NCBI GenBank assembly: GCA_964615375.1
Contig: CAZTOW010000032.1
Span: 1-64,000, forward strand
Source of the DNA: CAZKWG01 sp964615375
GTDB taxonomy: Bacteria; Myxococcota_A; UBA796; CAZKWG01
DNA: 64,000 nt
Direction: 5' to 3'
Under the pieces are notes generated by a model. The model ran no database searches and was not told the origin of the DNA. It saw nothing but the letters and a program-made list of their open reading frames with translations. Each line of letters starts with the position of its first letter. The first letter of the stretch is position 1. Below are positions 7,810 through 15,277 of this stretch, in pieces. A program made the position numbers and the translations under genes.

Positions 7810-8724
7810 ATGCCCCCTCGCCTCCCGGACTTCCTGCTCGTGGGCGCGATGCGCGCCGGGACCACCTCCCTGCACCACATCCTGGCCTCGCACCCGCGCG
7901 TGCGGATGCCCGAGCGCGAGCAGTTCTTCCTGGACTCCGACGACCTCGACGAGCACGCCGAGGAGCACCTGGACGCCGCCGGGCGCTTCCGGCCCCGCAG
8001 CTTCGAGCGCGAGCTGACCACGGCGCTCCCTGCCTACATGGCCCGCTTCGACGCCCCGGACGGCGTGCTGGTGGGCGAGGACTCCACCACCTACCTCACC
8101 AGCGAGGCCGCCCCCGAGCGCGCGCGGCGGCTCATGCCTGAGGCGCGGATCCTGGTCATCCTCCGCGATCCCGTCGAGCGCGCCTGGTCCCACTACTGGC
8201 ACCTCGTCAGCAGCGGGCGGGCTGTGCTCTCTCTCGAAGCCAGCCTGATCTCCGCCCGCGGCACGCTGCTGAAGCGCTCCACCTACGCTCCTGGGCTGAG
8301 GCGCTGGCAGGAGGCCTTCGGGCGGGAGCGCGTCCACGTCGCGCTCTTCGAGGAGCTCTGGGCGCGCCCCCAGGAGGGCATCGACGGTATCTGCGCCTTC
8401 CTCGGGCTCTCCGAGCGCCTGGACCTCGGCGCCCTCCCCCCGGCCCGGCTCCACCAGCACGGGGCCGTGGTGCCGCGCTGGCCTGGGTTGAGGCGCCTGG
8501 CCAACTGGCTGGCCCGGCGTGGACCGGCGCCGAACCGGCGACCGGGCGGGCTGCCGGGGTTGCTGGCGCGACTCTCGGGGCGGGCGCGGGGGAAACCTGT
8601 GTTGGATGCAGAGACGCGGGCCTTTCTACAGGAAGTGTTGAGGGCGGCGAATGCGGGCCTCCCGGAGCTGCTGGGGCGGGAGGTGGACGGGGTGTGGCCG
8701 TGGTTTGGAAGGGGCGAACGTTGA
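7810..8724 (+). CDS. Sulfotransferase family protein
   Basis: Transfers sulfate from PAPS to a hydroxyl or amine acceptor, usually a glycan or lipid. The 5-prime phosphosulfate loop is VGAMRAGTTSLHHIL (about 10-24) and the 3-prime phosphate site is ILVILRDPVERAWSHYW (about 116-132), with the conserved Arg and Ser. The 304-residue length fits the heparan-sulfate-type Sulfotransfer family. It begins 28 bp after the ABC operon on the same strand, so cotranscription is possible, but no functional link is evident. The acceptor is unknown. Confidence 0.9.
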   Translation: MPPRLPDFLLVGAMRAGTTSLHHILASHPRVRMPEREQFFLDSDDLDEHAEEHLDAAGRFRPRSFERELTTALPAYMARFDAPDGVLVGEDSTTYLTSEAAPERARRLMPEARILVILRDPVERAWSHYWHLVSSGRAVLSLEASLISARGTLLKRSTYAPGLRRWQEAFGRERVHVALFEELWARPQEGIDGICAFLGLSERLDLGALPPARLHQHGAVVPRWPGLRRLANWLARRGPAPNRRPGGLPGLLARLSGRARGKPVLDAETRAFLQEVLRAANAGLPELLGREVDGVWPWFGRGER

Positions 8725-8789
8725 CGATCAGACGCACCACAAGCCCTACACATAACCCTCTGTACACCCAGGCCTTGCCTGTCCCCGCT

Positions 8790-9145
8790 TCACCCAGCGC
8801 GCGTCGGCACACCACGAACCTCGATCCCCTCGGCGCGCATGGCGCGCACCAGCGCAGGATCAAAAGTCGCAGCTACAAAGTCGTCCGCCGCCAGCGCTCG
8901 GGCGTACAACGCGCTGACGAGCTGCACGGAGTCGAAGCCGCGTAGCCCATGCTTCGTGCACAACGCTCCTGCGGCGAGCGCGAGCGCTCGCGGAGTCGTC
9001 GCCCAAACGCGGAGCGCGCCTCTGGGAAGGTGACCACGGAGGTGCACACGGAGCTGGCGTCGGCGATCCACTGGAGCACATCCTCGGAGCCGGCCTCGAG
9101 GATGTAGAGCTTCACCAGCGCGCTGGTGTCCAGATACAACGTCAA
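8790..9145 (-). pseudogene. VapC-like PIN-domain toxin, frameshifted with internal deletion
   Basis: The N-terminal part in one frame reads LTLYLDTSALVKLYI, then TSVVTFPEARSAFGRRLRE, with the first PIN acidic residue (D in LDTSALVK) and the conserved Glu in FPEAR. The C-terminal part is in another frame: GLRGFDSVQLVSALYARAL and ADDFVAATFDPALVRAM, with the third and fourth acidic residues. About 35 residues normally between these halves are missing and the frames do not join, so a deletion plus frameshift near 8990-9010 has killed the gene. The likely start is TTG at 9145, which overlaps the upstream stop (TTGA). Confidence 0.72.
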
Positions 9146-9369
9146 CGGCGCCGCTCCTCGATGACCGCGTCGCTGAGCGAGACCTCGCACCGCACCCGAC
9201 GAGCGCCCAGACCCTGGGGCTTGCCGCCAGCGCCGCGTGTCACGCTCCCCAGGCGGGGCACGAGGAGCGCGCGCAACTCCTCGGCGTCGCGCAGATTCCG
9301 GGCGGTGACGAGGCTGTCCTCGTCGCTCGGCTCGTCATGCGGGGGGAGCAGGTGGGCAGCCGAAGCCAT
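9142..9369 (-). CDS. Putative antitoxin of the decayed PIN toxin
   Basis: Small 75-residue protein directly upstream of, and overlapping by TTGA, the PIN-domain pseudogene; the arrangement is that of a VapB-type antitoxin. The body contains ARNLRDAEELRALLVPRL and a basic C-terminal region ending IEERRR. No DNA-binding fold is recognised, so the assignment rests on position. The start is ATG at 9369; longer starts are possible but look like non-coding sequence. Confidence 0.5.
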   Translation of the reverse strand: MASAAHLLPPHDEPSDEDSLVTARNLRDAEELRALLVPRLGSVTRGAGGKPQGLGARRVRCEVSLSDAVIEERRR

Positions 9370-9524
9370 GTCGACCTCCACCGTCAAGATAGCCGGTGGG
9401 GCACCGGTCTGCCCATCAGACTCCCGTGGAGACGAACGAATCACCCTGCCCCGGCCCGAACGCCGACGGTTAGGACGAGCACAACGGCGCCCCCACACCC
9501 GGCGCCGTCCCGGCCAGACCAGCG

Positions 9525-10742
9525 ATGGAGACCATGCGCGACCACCAGACCCTCCCCCACACGCCCCTCCTCCTGGCGGCCCTGCTCCTCACCGCCTGCG
9601 ACCCCACCAAGGACACCGGCGGCGAGCCCACCGACACCGCCGACACCGCCGACACCGCGGAGCCCGTCGTCGAGGGCTGCCACGCCACGCCGCAGCCCGC
9701 GGATCGCGAGCGCGTCGTGCTGGTGAGCCTCCCCTATGACGCGGACGGGGCCGCCTCGAAGGTCTGGGCCGCGCTGACGCTCTCGACGGAGGGAGAGCTG
9801 CGCGACGACGGGGCGCGGGTCGAGATGGGGCGCGCCTGGAGCGGCGAGGTCGTGTTCACGCCGGACGCAAACCACGGCTACGCGGTCCAGGACGACGGGA
9901 CCATCGGCGTCTTCGCGGTCGAGGACGGCGTCGTGACGGTGCTGGACGCGGGGTGGGACGGGGGCGTGTACGCCGTGCGCGCCGTGATGGACCCGAGCGG
10001 CGAGACGCTGTGGGTGATCGACGGGAACTGGCCGGTAAACGGGGGCGGTCTGTACGCGGCGCCCATCGACTGCGCGACCGGAGAGCTCGGGGAGCCGACG
10101 CTGGTGGCCGCCGCGAAGCTCCCGGCGGACCTCCTGCTGCTCGACGAGAGCCGCGCGGCGCTGATCGGGCGCGAGGTGGAGGGCGCGGACGAGGGCGAGG
10201 ACGTCTCGCTGTTGTCCTGGCCCGAGGGCGCGCGCGTGGCGGGGGTGGACGCCTTCGGCGACGACGAGGCCATCGTGTCCGACGCCGCGAGCCTGGACGG
10301 GCTCCTCCTGGTGGCGGACTACTCCGAGTTCTCCGGCGTCTCCACCCGCGTCGCCGCGGTGCGGGTGGACGGCGACGCCCTGGAGGCCGCGCAGATCCTG
10401 GACGTCGAGGACCCCGTCGCGCTGGTGGCCTCGCCCTGGGGTGACCAGGTGCTGGTGGTGTCGGGCTACGGGGACGCGCTGCTACAAGTGCCGGTGGATC
10501 TGGAAGCATCGGAGCCGCTGGGCGAGCCCTCCGAGCTGGACTACAGCGGCGGGCGGCCGCAGCTCCCCGGCGCCGCGGCGCTCCTCCGTCGGGGACCGCT
10601 GAGGGGCCTCGTGCTGGTGACGGAGACCGAGGGGATCCGGGCGGTGCAGCTCGGGCCGGACGGGGCGGCCGAGGATCTGGGGCTCACGTCCCTCGGCGCG
10701 AGCTACGAGGGGATCACCGGCGCGGTGGGCGTGCAGCCCTGA
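9525..10742 (+). CDS. Predicted lipoprotein with Asp/Thr linker, possible beta-propeller
   Basis: Exported, lipid-anchored protein of unknown function. The N-terminus is a signal peptide with lipobox LLTAC (cysteine near residue 25), followed by the flexible linker DTADTADTAE. The remaining 350 residues are acidic with repeated strand-turn units such as VFTPDANHGYAVQDDGTIGV and GETLWVIDGN, resembling a beta-propeller; no catalytic motif is seen. Either ATG at 9525 or ATG at 9534 could be the start; both give a workable signal. It stands alone between a decayed TA pair and a convergent LysR gene. Confidence 0.75.
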   Translation: METMRDHQTLPHTPLLLAALLLTACDPTKDTGGEPTDTADTADTAEPVVEGCHATPQPADRERVVLVSLPYDADGAASKVWAALTLSTEGELRDDGARVEMGRAWSGEVVFTPDANHGYAVQDDGTIGVFAVEDGVVTVLDAGWDGGVYAVRAVMDPSGETLWVIDGNWPVNGGGLYAAPIDCATGELGEPTLVAAAKLPADLLLLDESRAALIGREVEGADEGEDVSLLSWPEGARVAGVDAFGDDEAIVSDAASLDGLLLVADYSEFSGVSTRVAAVRVDGDALEAAQILDVEDPVALVASPWGDQVLVVSGYGDALLQVPVDLEASEPLGEPSELDYSGGRPQLPGAAALLRRGPLRGLVLVTETEGIRAVQLGPDGAAEDLGLTSLGASYEGITGAVGVQP

Positions 10743-10751
10743 GGGAGACGC

Positions 10752-11657
10752 TCAGGAGGCCGCCTCCCCCTTCGTCGGCGCCAGCGCCGCGCTGACCACA
10801 GCGCACACGCGCTCGCGGAACCAGCGGTGGCCCGGGTCACCGTCGAGGCGCTCGGGCCAGGTGGCGGCCACCGGGATGTCGGGCAGCCGCAGCGGGGGCG
10901 GGCGCAGGACCAGGGGCAGGTCGAGGCGCCGCAGCACGGCGTCAGGCGCGGTGAACAGCAGGTCGGTGCGGGCGATCACGGCGACGGCCATCAGGAAGGA
11001 GGGCGCGTAGAGCCCGACGCGGCGGCGGTGACCGGCCTCGGTCAGCGCCTGCTCCACCAGCCCCGGCCCGGGGGTGGGGGAGCGCACCACGACGTGCGGC
11101 CAGGCCAGCCAGCCCTCCAGCGACCAGGGGCGCTCCAGCGCGGGGTGGCCCTCGCGCAGCGCCACCGACCAGCGCGTCCTCCCCAGCGCGCGCCCGCGCA
11201 GCCGCGGGTCGGCCGCCAGCATCGAGCCCAGGCCCAGATCGGCCTCGGCGCCCACCGGGCCCAGCTCCAGGTCCACCCCGGGCGCCTCGGCCAGGGCCCT
11301 CAGCAGCTCGGGCACCAGCGGCGCCAGCAGGTCGGGGCAGGCCAGGGTGAAGCGCCGCCGCGAGCGCGCGGGATCGAAGTCGCCCGCCTCGGTCAGGAGC
11401 CGCCCCAGGTCCATCAGCGCGGATCGCAGCGGCCCCTGCAGCGCCAGCGCCCGCGGCGTGGGCGCCATGCCCGCCCCGTCGCGCACCAGCAGCGCGTCCC
11501 CCAGCGCCTCGCGCAGCCGGGAGAGCGCGTGGCTCGCCGCCGGCTGCGAGAGCCCGAGCCGCCGCGCCGCCCGGCTGACGCTGCGCGTCTCCAGCAGGGC
11601 GTCCAGCGCCAGCAGCAGGTTGAGGTCCAGGCCCCGGAGAGCATCGATGTTGTGCAT
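10752..11657 (-). CDS. LysR family transcriptional regulator
   Basis: 301-residue LTTR. The N-terminal winged HTH reads LDLNLLLALDALLETRSVS, then AARRLGLSQPAASHALSRL, the classical signature, followed by a periplasmic-binding-protein-like effector domain. The start is placed at ATG 11657, which gives the usual short lead before the HTH; ATGs at 11669 and 11696 would extend into the divergent control region. It is divergent from the epimerase gene at 11728 and is the obvious candidate to regulate it. The effector cannot be read from sequence. Confidence 0.92.
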   Translation of the reverse strand: MHNIDALRGLDLNLLLALDALLETRSVSRAARRLGLSQPAASHALSRLREALGDALLVRDGAGMAPTPRALALQGPLRSALMDLGRLLTEAGDFDPARSRRRFTLACPDLLAPLVPELLRALAEAPGVDLELGPVGAEADLGLGSMLAADPRLRGRALGRTRWSVALREGHPALERPWSLEGWLAWPHVVVRSPTPGPGLVEQALTEAGHRRRVGLYAPSFLMAVAVIARTDLLFTAPDAVLRRLDLPLVLRPPPLRLPDIPVAATWPERLDGDPGHRWFRERVCAVVSAALAPTKGEAAS

Positions 11658-11678
11658 GATCAACTGCATATCATCGAT
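11643..11678. promoter_or_regulatory. Candidate LysR operator between divergent genes
   Basis: The 70-bp gap between the LysR start and the epimerase start holds ATGAT (11656-11660) inverted as ATCAT (11670-11674), and ATCGAT at both 11643-11648 and 11673-11678. Dyads with such spacing are usual LTTR recognition sites; assignment is by position and symmetry only. Confidence 0.5.
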
Positions 11679-11727
11679 TGGATGAATGCCAACCACGAGG
11701 GCACATTGGCTCCATCAGGAGGTCATC

Positions 11728-12684
11728 ATGCGGGTCTTCGTCACGGGCGGCTCGGGTTTCATCGGCGGGCACATCCTCGAGGGGCTGGCGGGAGAGCACG
11801 AGCTTCTGGCCATGGCGCGCTCCGCCTCCAGCGCGGCGGCGGTCCAGCGCTGGGGGGCCACGCCGGTCCCCTGCTCGCTGGACGACGTGTCGGCCGAGCA
11901 CCTCGCGGGCTGCGACGTGGTCGTGCACGCGGCGGCCAGCGTGGAGGACTGGGGGCCGGACGAGGTCTACGAGCGGACCAACATCCAGGGCACGGCGCGC
12001 GTGCTGGCGGCGGCGAAGGCGGCCGGCGTGCGACGCTTCGTGCAGATCTCGACCAACGCGGTGGTCTTCGACGGCGGCCCGATGCTGGACGTGGACGAGA
12101 CGCGCCCCATCCCGCAACGCTCGCCCTTCGCCTACGCGCGCACCAAGGCCGCCGCCGAGCGCCTGGTGCTGGAGGCCGCCGGGCCGGGCTTCTCCACGGT
12201 CGCGCTGCGCCCCTGCTTCGTGTGGGGGCCGCGGGACGCCACCCTGCTGCCGACGCTGCGGCGCGTGGTCCAGGACGGCGGCTTCGCCTGGCTGGACGGC
12301 GGCCGCGCCCGCGTCTCCACCACGCATGTCTCCAACCTCGTCGAGGCGGTCCGCCTGGCGGTGAATTCGGAGGTCGGCGGCGCGCTCTTCATCGCCGACG
12401 AGGGGGACCTGACCATCCAGGACTTCTTCCGCGGCCTGGCCGACACGGCCGGTCTGTCCCTCCCCGACCGCTCGGCGCCCGGCGGCGTGGCCCGCGCGCT
12501 GGCCGGCGCCCTGGACTGGACCTGGAAGGCCCTGGGCCGCCAGAGCCCGCCCCCGCTCACCCCCATGGCGGCCTCCGTGTCCAGCCAGGACATGACGGTG
12601 CGCACGGATCGCGCCCAGCGCACCCTCGGCTGGCGACCCGTGGTGGGAAGGTCCGAGGGCCTGGCCGCGCTGGCTACTGACTGA
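11728..12684 (+). CDS. NAD(P)-dependent epimerase/dehydratase family (extended SDR)
   Basis: Oxidoreductase or epimerase of the extended short-chain dehydrogenase type. The Rossmann glycine motif is VFVTGGSGFIGGHIL (residues 3-17), the NAG-equivalent region is VVHAAASVEDWG, and the active-site YxxxK is YARTKAAAERL with an upstream Ser in QISTNAVV. ATG at 11728 follows AGGAGG at ideal distance and gives 318 residues, normal for the family. It is divergently transcribed from the LysR regulator. The substrate is unknown; sugar-nucleotide, steroid or flavonoid-like ketones are all seen in relatives. Confidence 0.9.
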   Translation: MRVFVTGGSGFIGGHILEGLAGEHELLAMARSASSAAAVQRWGATPVPCSLDDVSAEHLAGCDVVVHAAASVEDWGPDEVYERTNIQGTARVLAAAKAAGVRRFVQISTNAVVFDGGPMLDVDETRPIPQRSPFAYARTKAAAERLVLEAAGPGFSTVALRPCFVWGPRDATLLPTLRRVVQDGGFAWLDGGRARVSTTHVSNLVEAVRLAVNSEVGGALFIADEGDLTIQDFFRGLADTAGLSLPDRSAPGGVARALAGALDWTWKALGRQSPPPLTPMAASVSSQDMTVRTDRAQRTLGWRPVVGRSEGLAALATD

Positions 12685-12768
12685 GGCTGGAGGGGTGGGG
12701 CGCTGGGGCGTGGATGGCGGATGTTACATTTCGTCGTCATCTAACCCCAGATAGATTACTTTCGTATC

Positions 12769-13371
12769 ATGACCTCCACGCAGCCAGAGCAGCTCCTCGC
12801 GCTCGCGCACACCCAGGGCCTGCTGCGCGCGCGTGACCTCGACCCGCTGGGCATCCCGCGCGCTGTGCTCTCCCGGCTGGTCGAACAGGGCGCGCTCGTG
12901 CGGGTCGGCCGCGGGCTGTACATGCGGGCCGACGCTGAGCTCACGCCGCACCATACGCTCGTCCAGGTCGCCGTCCGCGTGCCCGACTGCGTCGTGAACC
13001 TGCTCTCGGCCCTGGCCTTCCATGAGCTCACAGATGAGCTGCCCGCGGCGGTGTGGATCGCCGTCCGGCGAGGCCACCGCGCGCCGAGGCTGGACACGCC
13101 TCGCCTGGAGCTGACCTGGACCGCGCCCCGATTCCTCGAGCTGGGCGTCGCCCATCACCGCATCGAGGGGGTCGAGGTCGCGATCACCGACCCCGCCCGC
13201 ACGGTCGCCGACTGCTTCCGATTCCGCTCTCGGGTCGGCCTGGACGTGGCCCTCGCGGCGCTGCGGGACTACGACGCGCGCTACCGGGGTGGGCGCGACG
13301 CGCTGTGGGAGATAGCCAGCGCCTGCCGGGTGCAGACGGTGCTTCGGCCCTACCTGGAGGCCTCGTCATGA
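12769..13371 (+). CDS. abiEi: AbiEi-family antitoxin (type IV TA)
   Basis: Antitoxin and transcriptional repressor of the type IV AbiE system. The N-terminal winged helix-turn-helix is visible as EQLLALAHTQGLLRARDL and AVLSRLVEQGALVRVGRGLY (about residues 6-45), followed by the C-terminal AbiEi_1/4-like domain with FHELTDELPAAVWIAV and ITDPARTVADCFRF. Length 200 is normal. It overlaps the toxin gene by ATGA. AbiEi proteins usually bind inverted repeats in their own promoter; the 84-bp upstream gap is AT-richer but no clean dyad was seen. Confidence 0.88.
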   Translation: MTSTQPEQLLALAHTQGLLRARDLDPLGIPRAVLSRLVEQGALVRVGRGLYMRADAELTPHHTLVQVAVRVPDCVVNLLSALAFHELTDELPAAVWIAVRRGHRAPRLDTPRLELTWTAPRFLELGVAHHRIEGVEVAITDPARTVADCFRFRSRVGLDVALAALRDYDARYRGGRDALWEIASACRVQTVLRPYLEASS

Positions 13372-14228
13372 CCGGCAAGAACCCCGCGATCTCGGCGCGG
13401 ACGCGGCTGCTGGAGCGCGCCCGTCGCGACGGCGAGGACTTCCAGCGGCTGCTCGTGCGCTACGCCATCGAGCGGCTGCTCTTCCGACTCTCGGTCAGCG
13501 ATCACGCCGAGGACTTCGTGCTCAAGGGCGCCACGCTGTTCGCGCTGTGGATGGGCAAGCCGCACCGGGCGACCCGGGATCTCGATCTGCTTGGGCGCGG
13601 CAGCCCCGACATCGACCGGCTCGTCGCCGTGTTCCGTGAGATTGTCGCCCTGGATTGCCCCGAGGACGGCATGACCTTCGACGCCCCTGGTATCGTTGGC
13701 ACGCCCATCCGCGAAGATGCCACCTACACCGGCGTGCGCGTCGTCGTGCCATGTGGGCTTGCTGGCGCGCGGATCAAGGTCCAGGTTGACATCGGCCTCG
13801 GCGACGCCACCGTGCCTGCGCCGTCCTTCGTGGAGGTCGCGAGCCTCCTCGACCTGCCGACGCCACGGATGCGCGCCTACGCGCCCGAGACCGTGGTCGC
13901 CGAGAAGCTGGAGGCCCTGGTCGTGCTCGGCATCACGACCAGCCGGATGAAGGACCTCTACGACCTCGATCTCCTCCGGCGGAGTTTTCTATTCGACGAT
14001 GCGCTGCCACGATCGGTGGCCGCCACGTTCACGAGACGGGGTACACCCATCCCGAGCACGCTGCCCGTCGGGCTGTCCGACGAATTCGCCGCGGATGTGG
14101 GGAAGCAGGGGCAGTGGAAGGCGTTCTTGCGCAAGGCTGGGGGCGAGCCTGACCTCGCCCTGGGCTCGGTTGTCGCCGCGCTGCGATCGTGGCTGTGGCC
14201 CGTGCTCCAGCAGGCGGGCCGTCCATAG
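13368..14228 (+). CDS. abiEii: AbiEii/AbiGii-family nucleotidyltransferase toxin
   Basis: Type IV toxin with a DNA-polymerase-beta-like nucleotidyltransferase fold; relatives add nucleotides to tRNA acceptor ends or transfer GTP and so stop growth on phage infection. The family signature is intact: DFVLKGATLFALWMGKPHRA followed by TRDLDLLG (motif I with the two catalytic Asp), then VQVDIGLGD and a Lys-rich motif AEKLEALVVLG with SRMKDLYDLDLL. The ATG overlaps the antitoxin stop. The 286-residue length is usual. Both genes look intact, so this is probably a working module, probably acquired. Confidence 0.9.
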   Translation: MTGKNPAISARTRLLERARRDGEDFQRLLVRYAIERLLFRLSVSDHAEDFVLKGATLFALWMGKPHRATRDLDLLGRGSPDIDRLVAVFREIVALDCPEDGMTFDAPGIVGTPIREDATYTGVRVVVPCGLAGARIKVQVDIGLGDATVPAPSFVEVASLLDLPTPRMRAYAPETVVAEKLEALVVLGITTSRMKDLYDLDLLRRSFLFDDALPRSVAATFTRRGTPIPSTLPVGLSDEFAADVGKQGQWKAFLRKAGGEPDLALGSVVAALRSWLWPVLQQAGRP

Positions 14229-14260
14229 GGGAGTCCTCGGCAAAGGACAGAGCCTGGCCC

Positions 14261-15277
14261 TCACCCGCGCAGCGCCACCACGAACACGTCCCGCCGGTTG
14301 GCCGGGAGCTGGGTGCCGCGCACTGTGGCTCCGGTCGCGCGGAGCTCGTCGAGCAGCCCAGGCAGCGAGGCGACCACGGCCTCGTCGTTGAGCTTGAGCG
14401 TCAGCAGCATCCCGCGCAGGCGCGGCGCGGCGGGGAGCAGGCGCAGGAGGGCGGGCAGGACGTGGGCGGGCGGGATGTTGGCGTCGCAGACGATCCAGCG
14501 CAGATCAGGCGGCAGGTCCTCGCGGCGCAGGTCACCGACCGGGCGGCGCACCCAGCGGAGCCCGGGGCGCTCCAGCAGGCGGGGGTCGAGGGGGTTCGTG
14601 TCCACCGCCAGCACGCGCGCGCCCCGCTCCAGGAGGGCGAGGGTGGCGCCGCCGGGGGCCGCGCCGATCTCCAGCACGCTGTCCCCCTGCTGGATCTCCA
14701 CCCCGGACCAGGCGAGGCCCTCGACCAGCTTGCCGTAGGCGCGGCTGGGGGCCTCGGGCGGGACAGTGTAGGTGTAACGCCCGCAAGGGCCCTGGTGGCG
14801 GCGAGGGCCGTGGGTGTGCCAGCCCAGCAGGCTGGGCTCGCCGGGGCTGCACACGAGGTCGAGGACGAGCTCACCGTCGGTCGGGGCCCCGGGCTCGAAG
14901 GGGTGGAGGGCCCGCAGCTCGGCCTCCAGCGCCGCGGCGTGGGCCTCCGCCGCCTGCTGCCGGGCGGGCGGGACCTCGCCGGGCACGCCCTGGTCCCGCC
15001 AGCCGACGAAGAGGCGCCGCGCCCCCAGCTCGCCGGCCAGCGCGGCGACCTCCCCGAGCTCCTGGACCGGGCCCTTCGCCGCGCCCCAGGCCCGCGCGAA
15101 CAGGGCCTCAGGGGCCTCCTCCGGCCCAAAGAGCGCCTTGGTGGCTTTGAACGTGAGCAGACCGGGACGCTGCCAGGCGGGGCGCAGGTCGGGCCGCAGG
15201 CGGGCGAGCTCCGCCTTCAGCCAGCGCTCGGCGCCGGGCTGGCAGACCGCGAACGCGAAGGGAGAGATCCGTCTCAG
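14261..15277 (-). CDS. RlmM-like SAM-dependent 2-O-ribose rRNA methyltransferase, CTG start
   Basis: Predicted rRNA methyltransferase of the RlmM/FtsJ class. The SAM motif is DSVLEIGAAPGGATLALL, motif IV is WIVCDANIPP, and LTLKLND supplies the late catalytic Lys, so the K-D-K-E set is plausible. Upstream of the first GTG (14986) the same frame stays open and reads as real family sequence, for example FAFAVCQPGAERWLKAEL and PGLLTFKATKALFG, matching the N-terminal domain of RlmM. No ATG, GTG or TTG exists there; CTG at 15277 overlaps the upstream stop as CTGA and is the best start, giving 338 residues. It is the last gene of the DUF1592 operon. Confidence 0.78.
   Translation of the reverse strand: MRRISPFAFAVCQPGAERWLKAELARLRPDLRPAWQRPGLLTFKATKALFGPEEAPEALFARAWGAAKGPVQELGEVAALAGELGARRLFVGWRDQGVPGEVPPARQQAAEAHAAALEAELRALHPFEPGAPTDGELVLDLVCSPGEPSLLGWHTHGPRRHQGPCGRYTYTVPPEAPSRAYGKLVEGLAWSGVEIQQGDSVLEIGAAPGGATLALLERGARVLAVDTNPLDPRLLERPGLRWVRRPVGDLRREDLPPDLRWIVCDANIPPAHVLPALLRLLPAAPRLRGMLLTLKLNDEAVVASLPGLLDELRATGATVRGTQLPANRRDVFVVALRG

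Noticed and set aside
14233..14248. GTCCT/AGGAC short hairpin between the AbiEii and methyltransferase ends as a terminator
   Set aside because: Only a 5-bp stem with no T-run; not distinguishable from chance.
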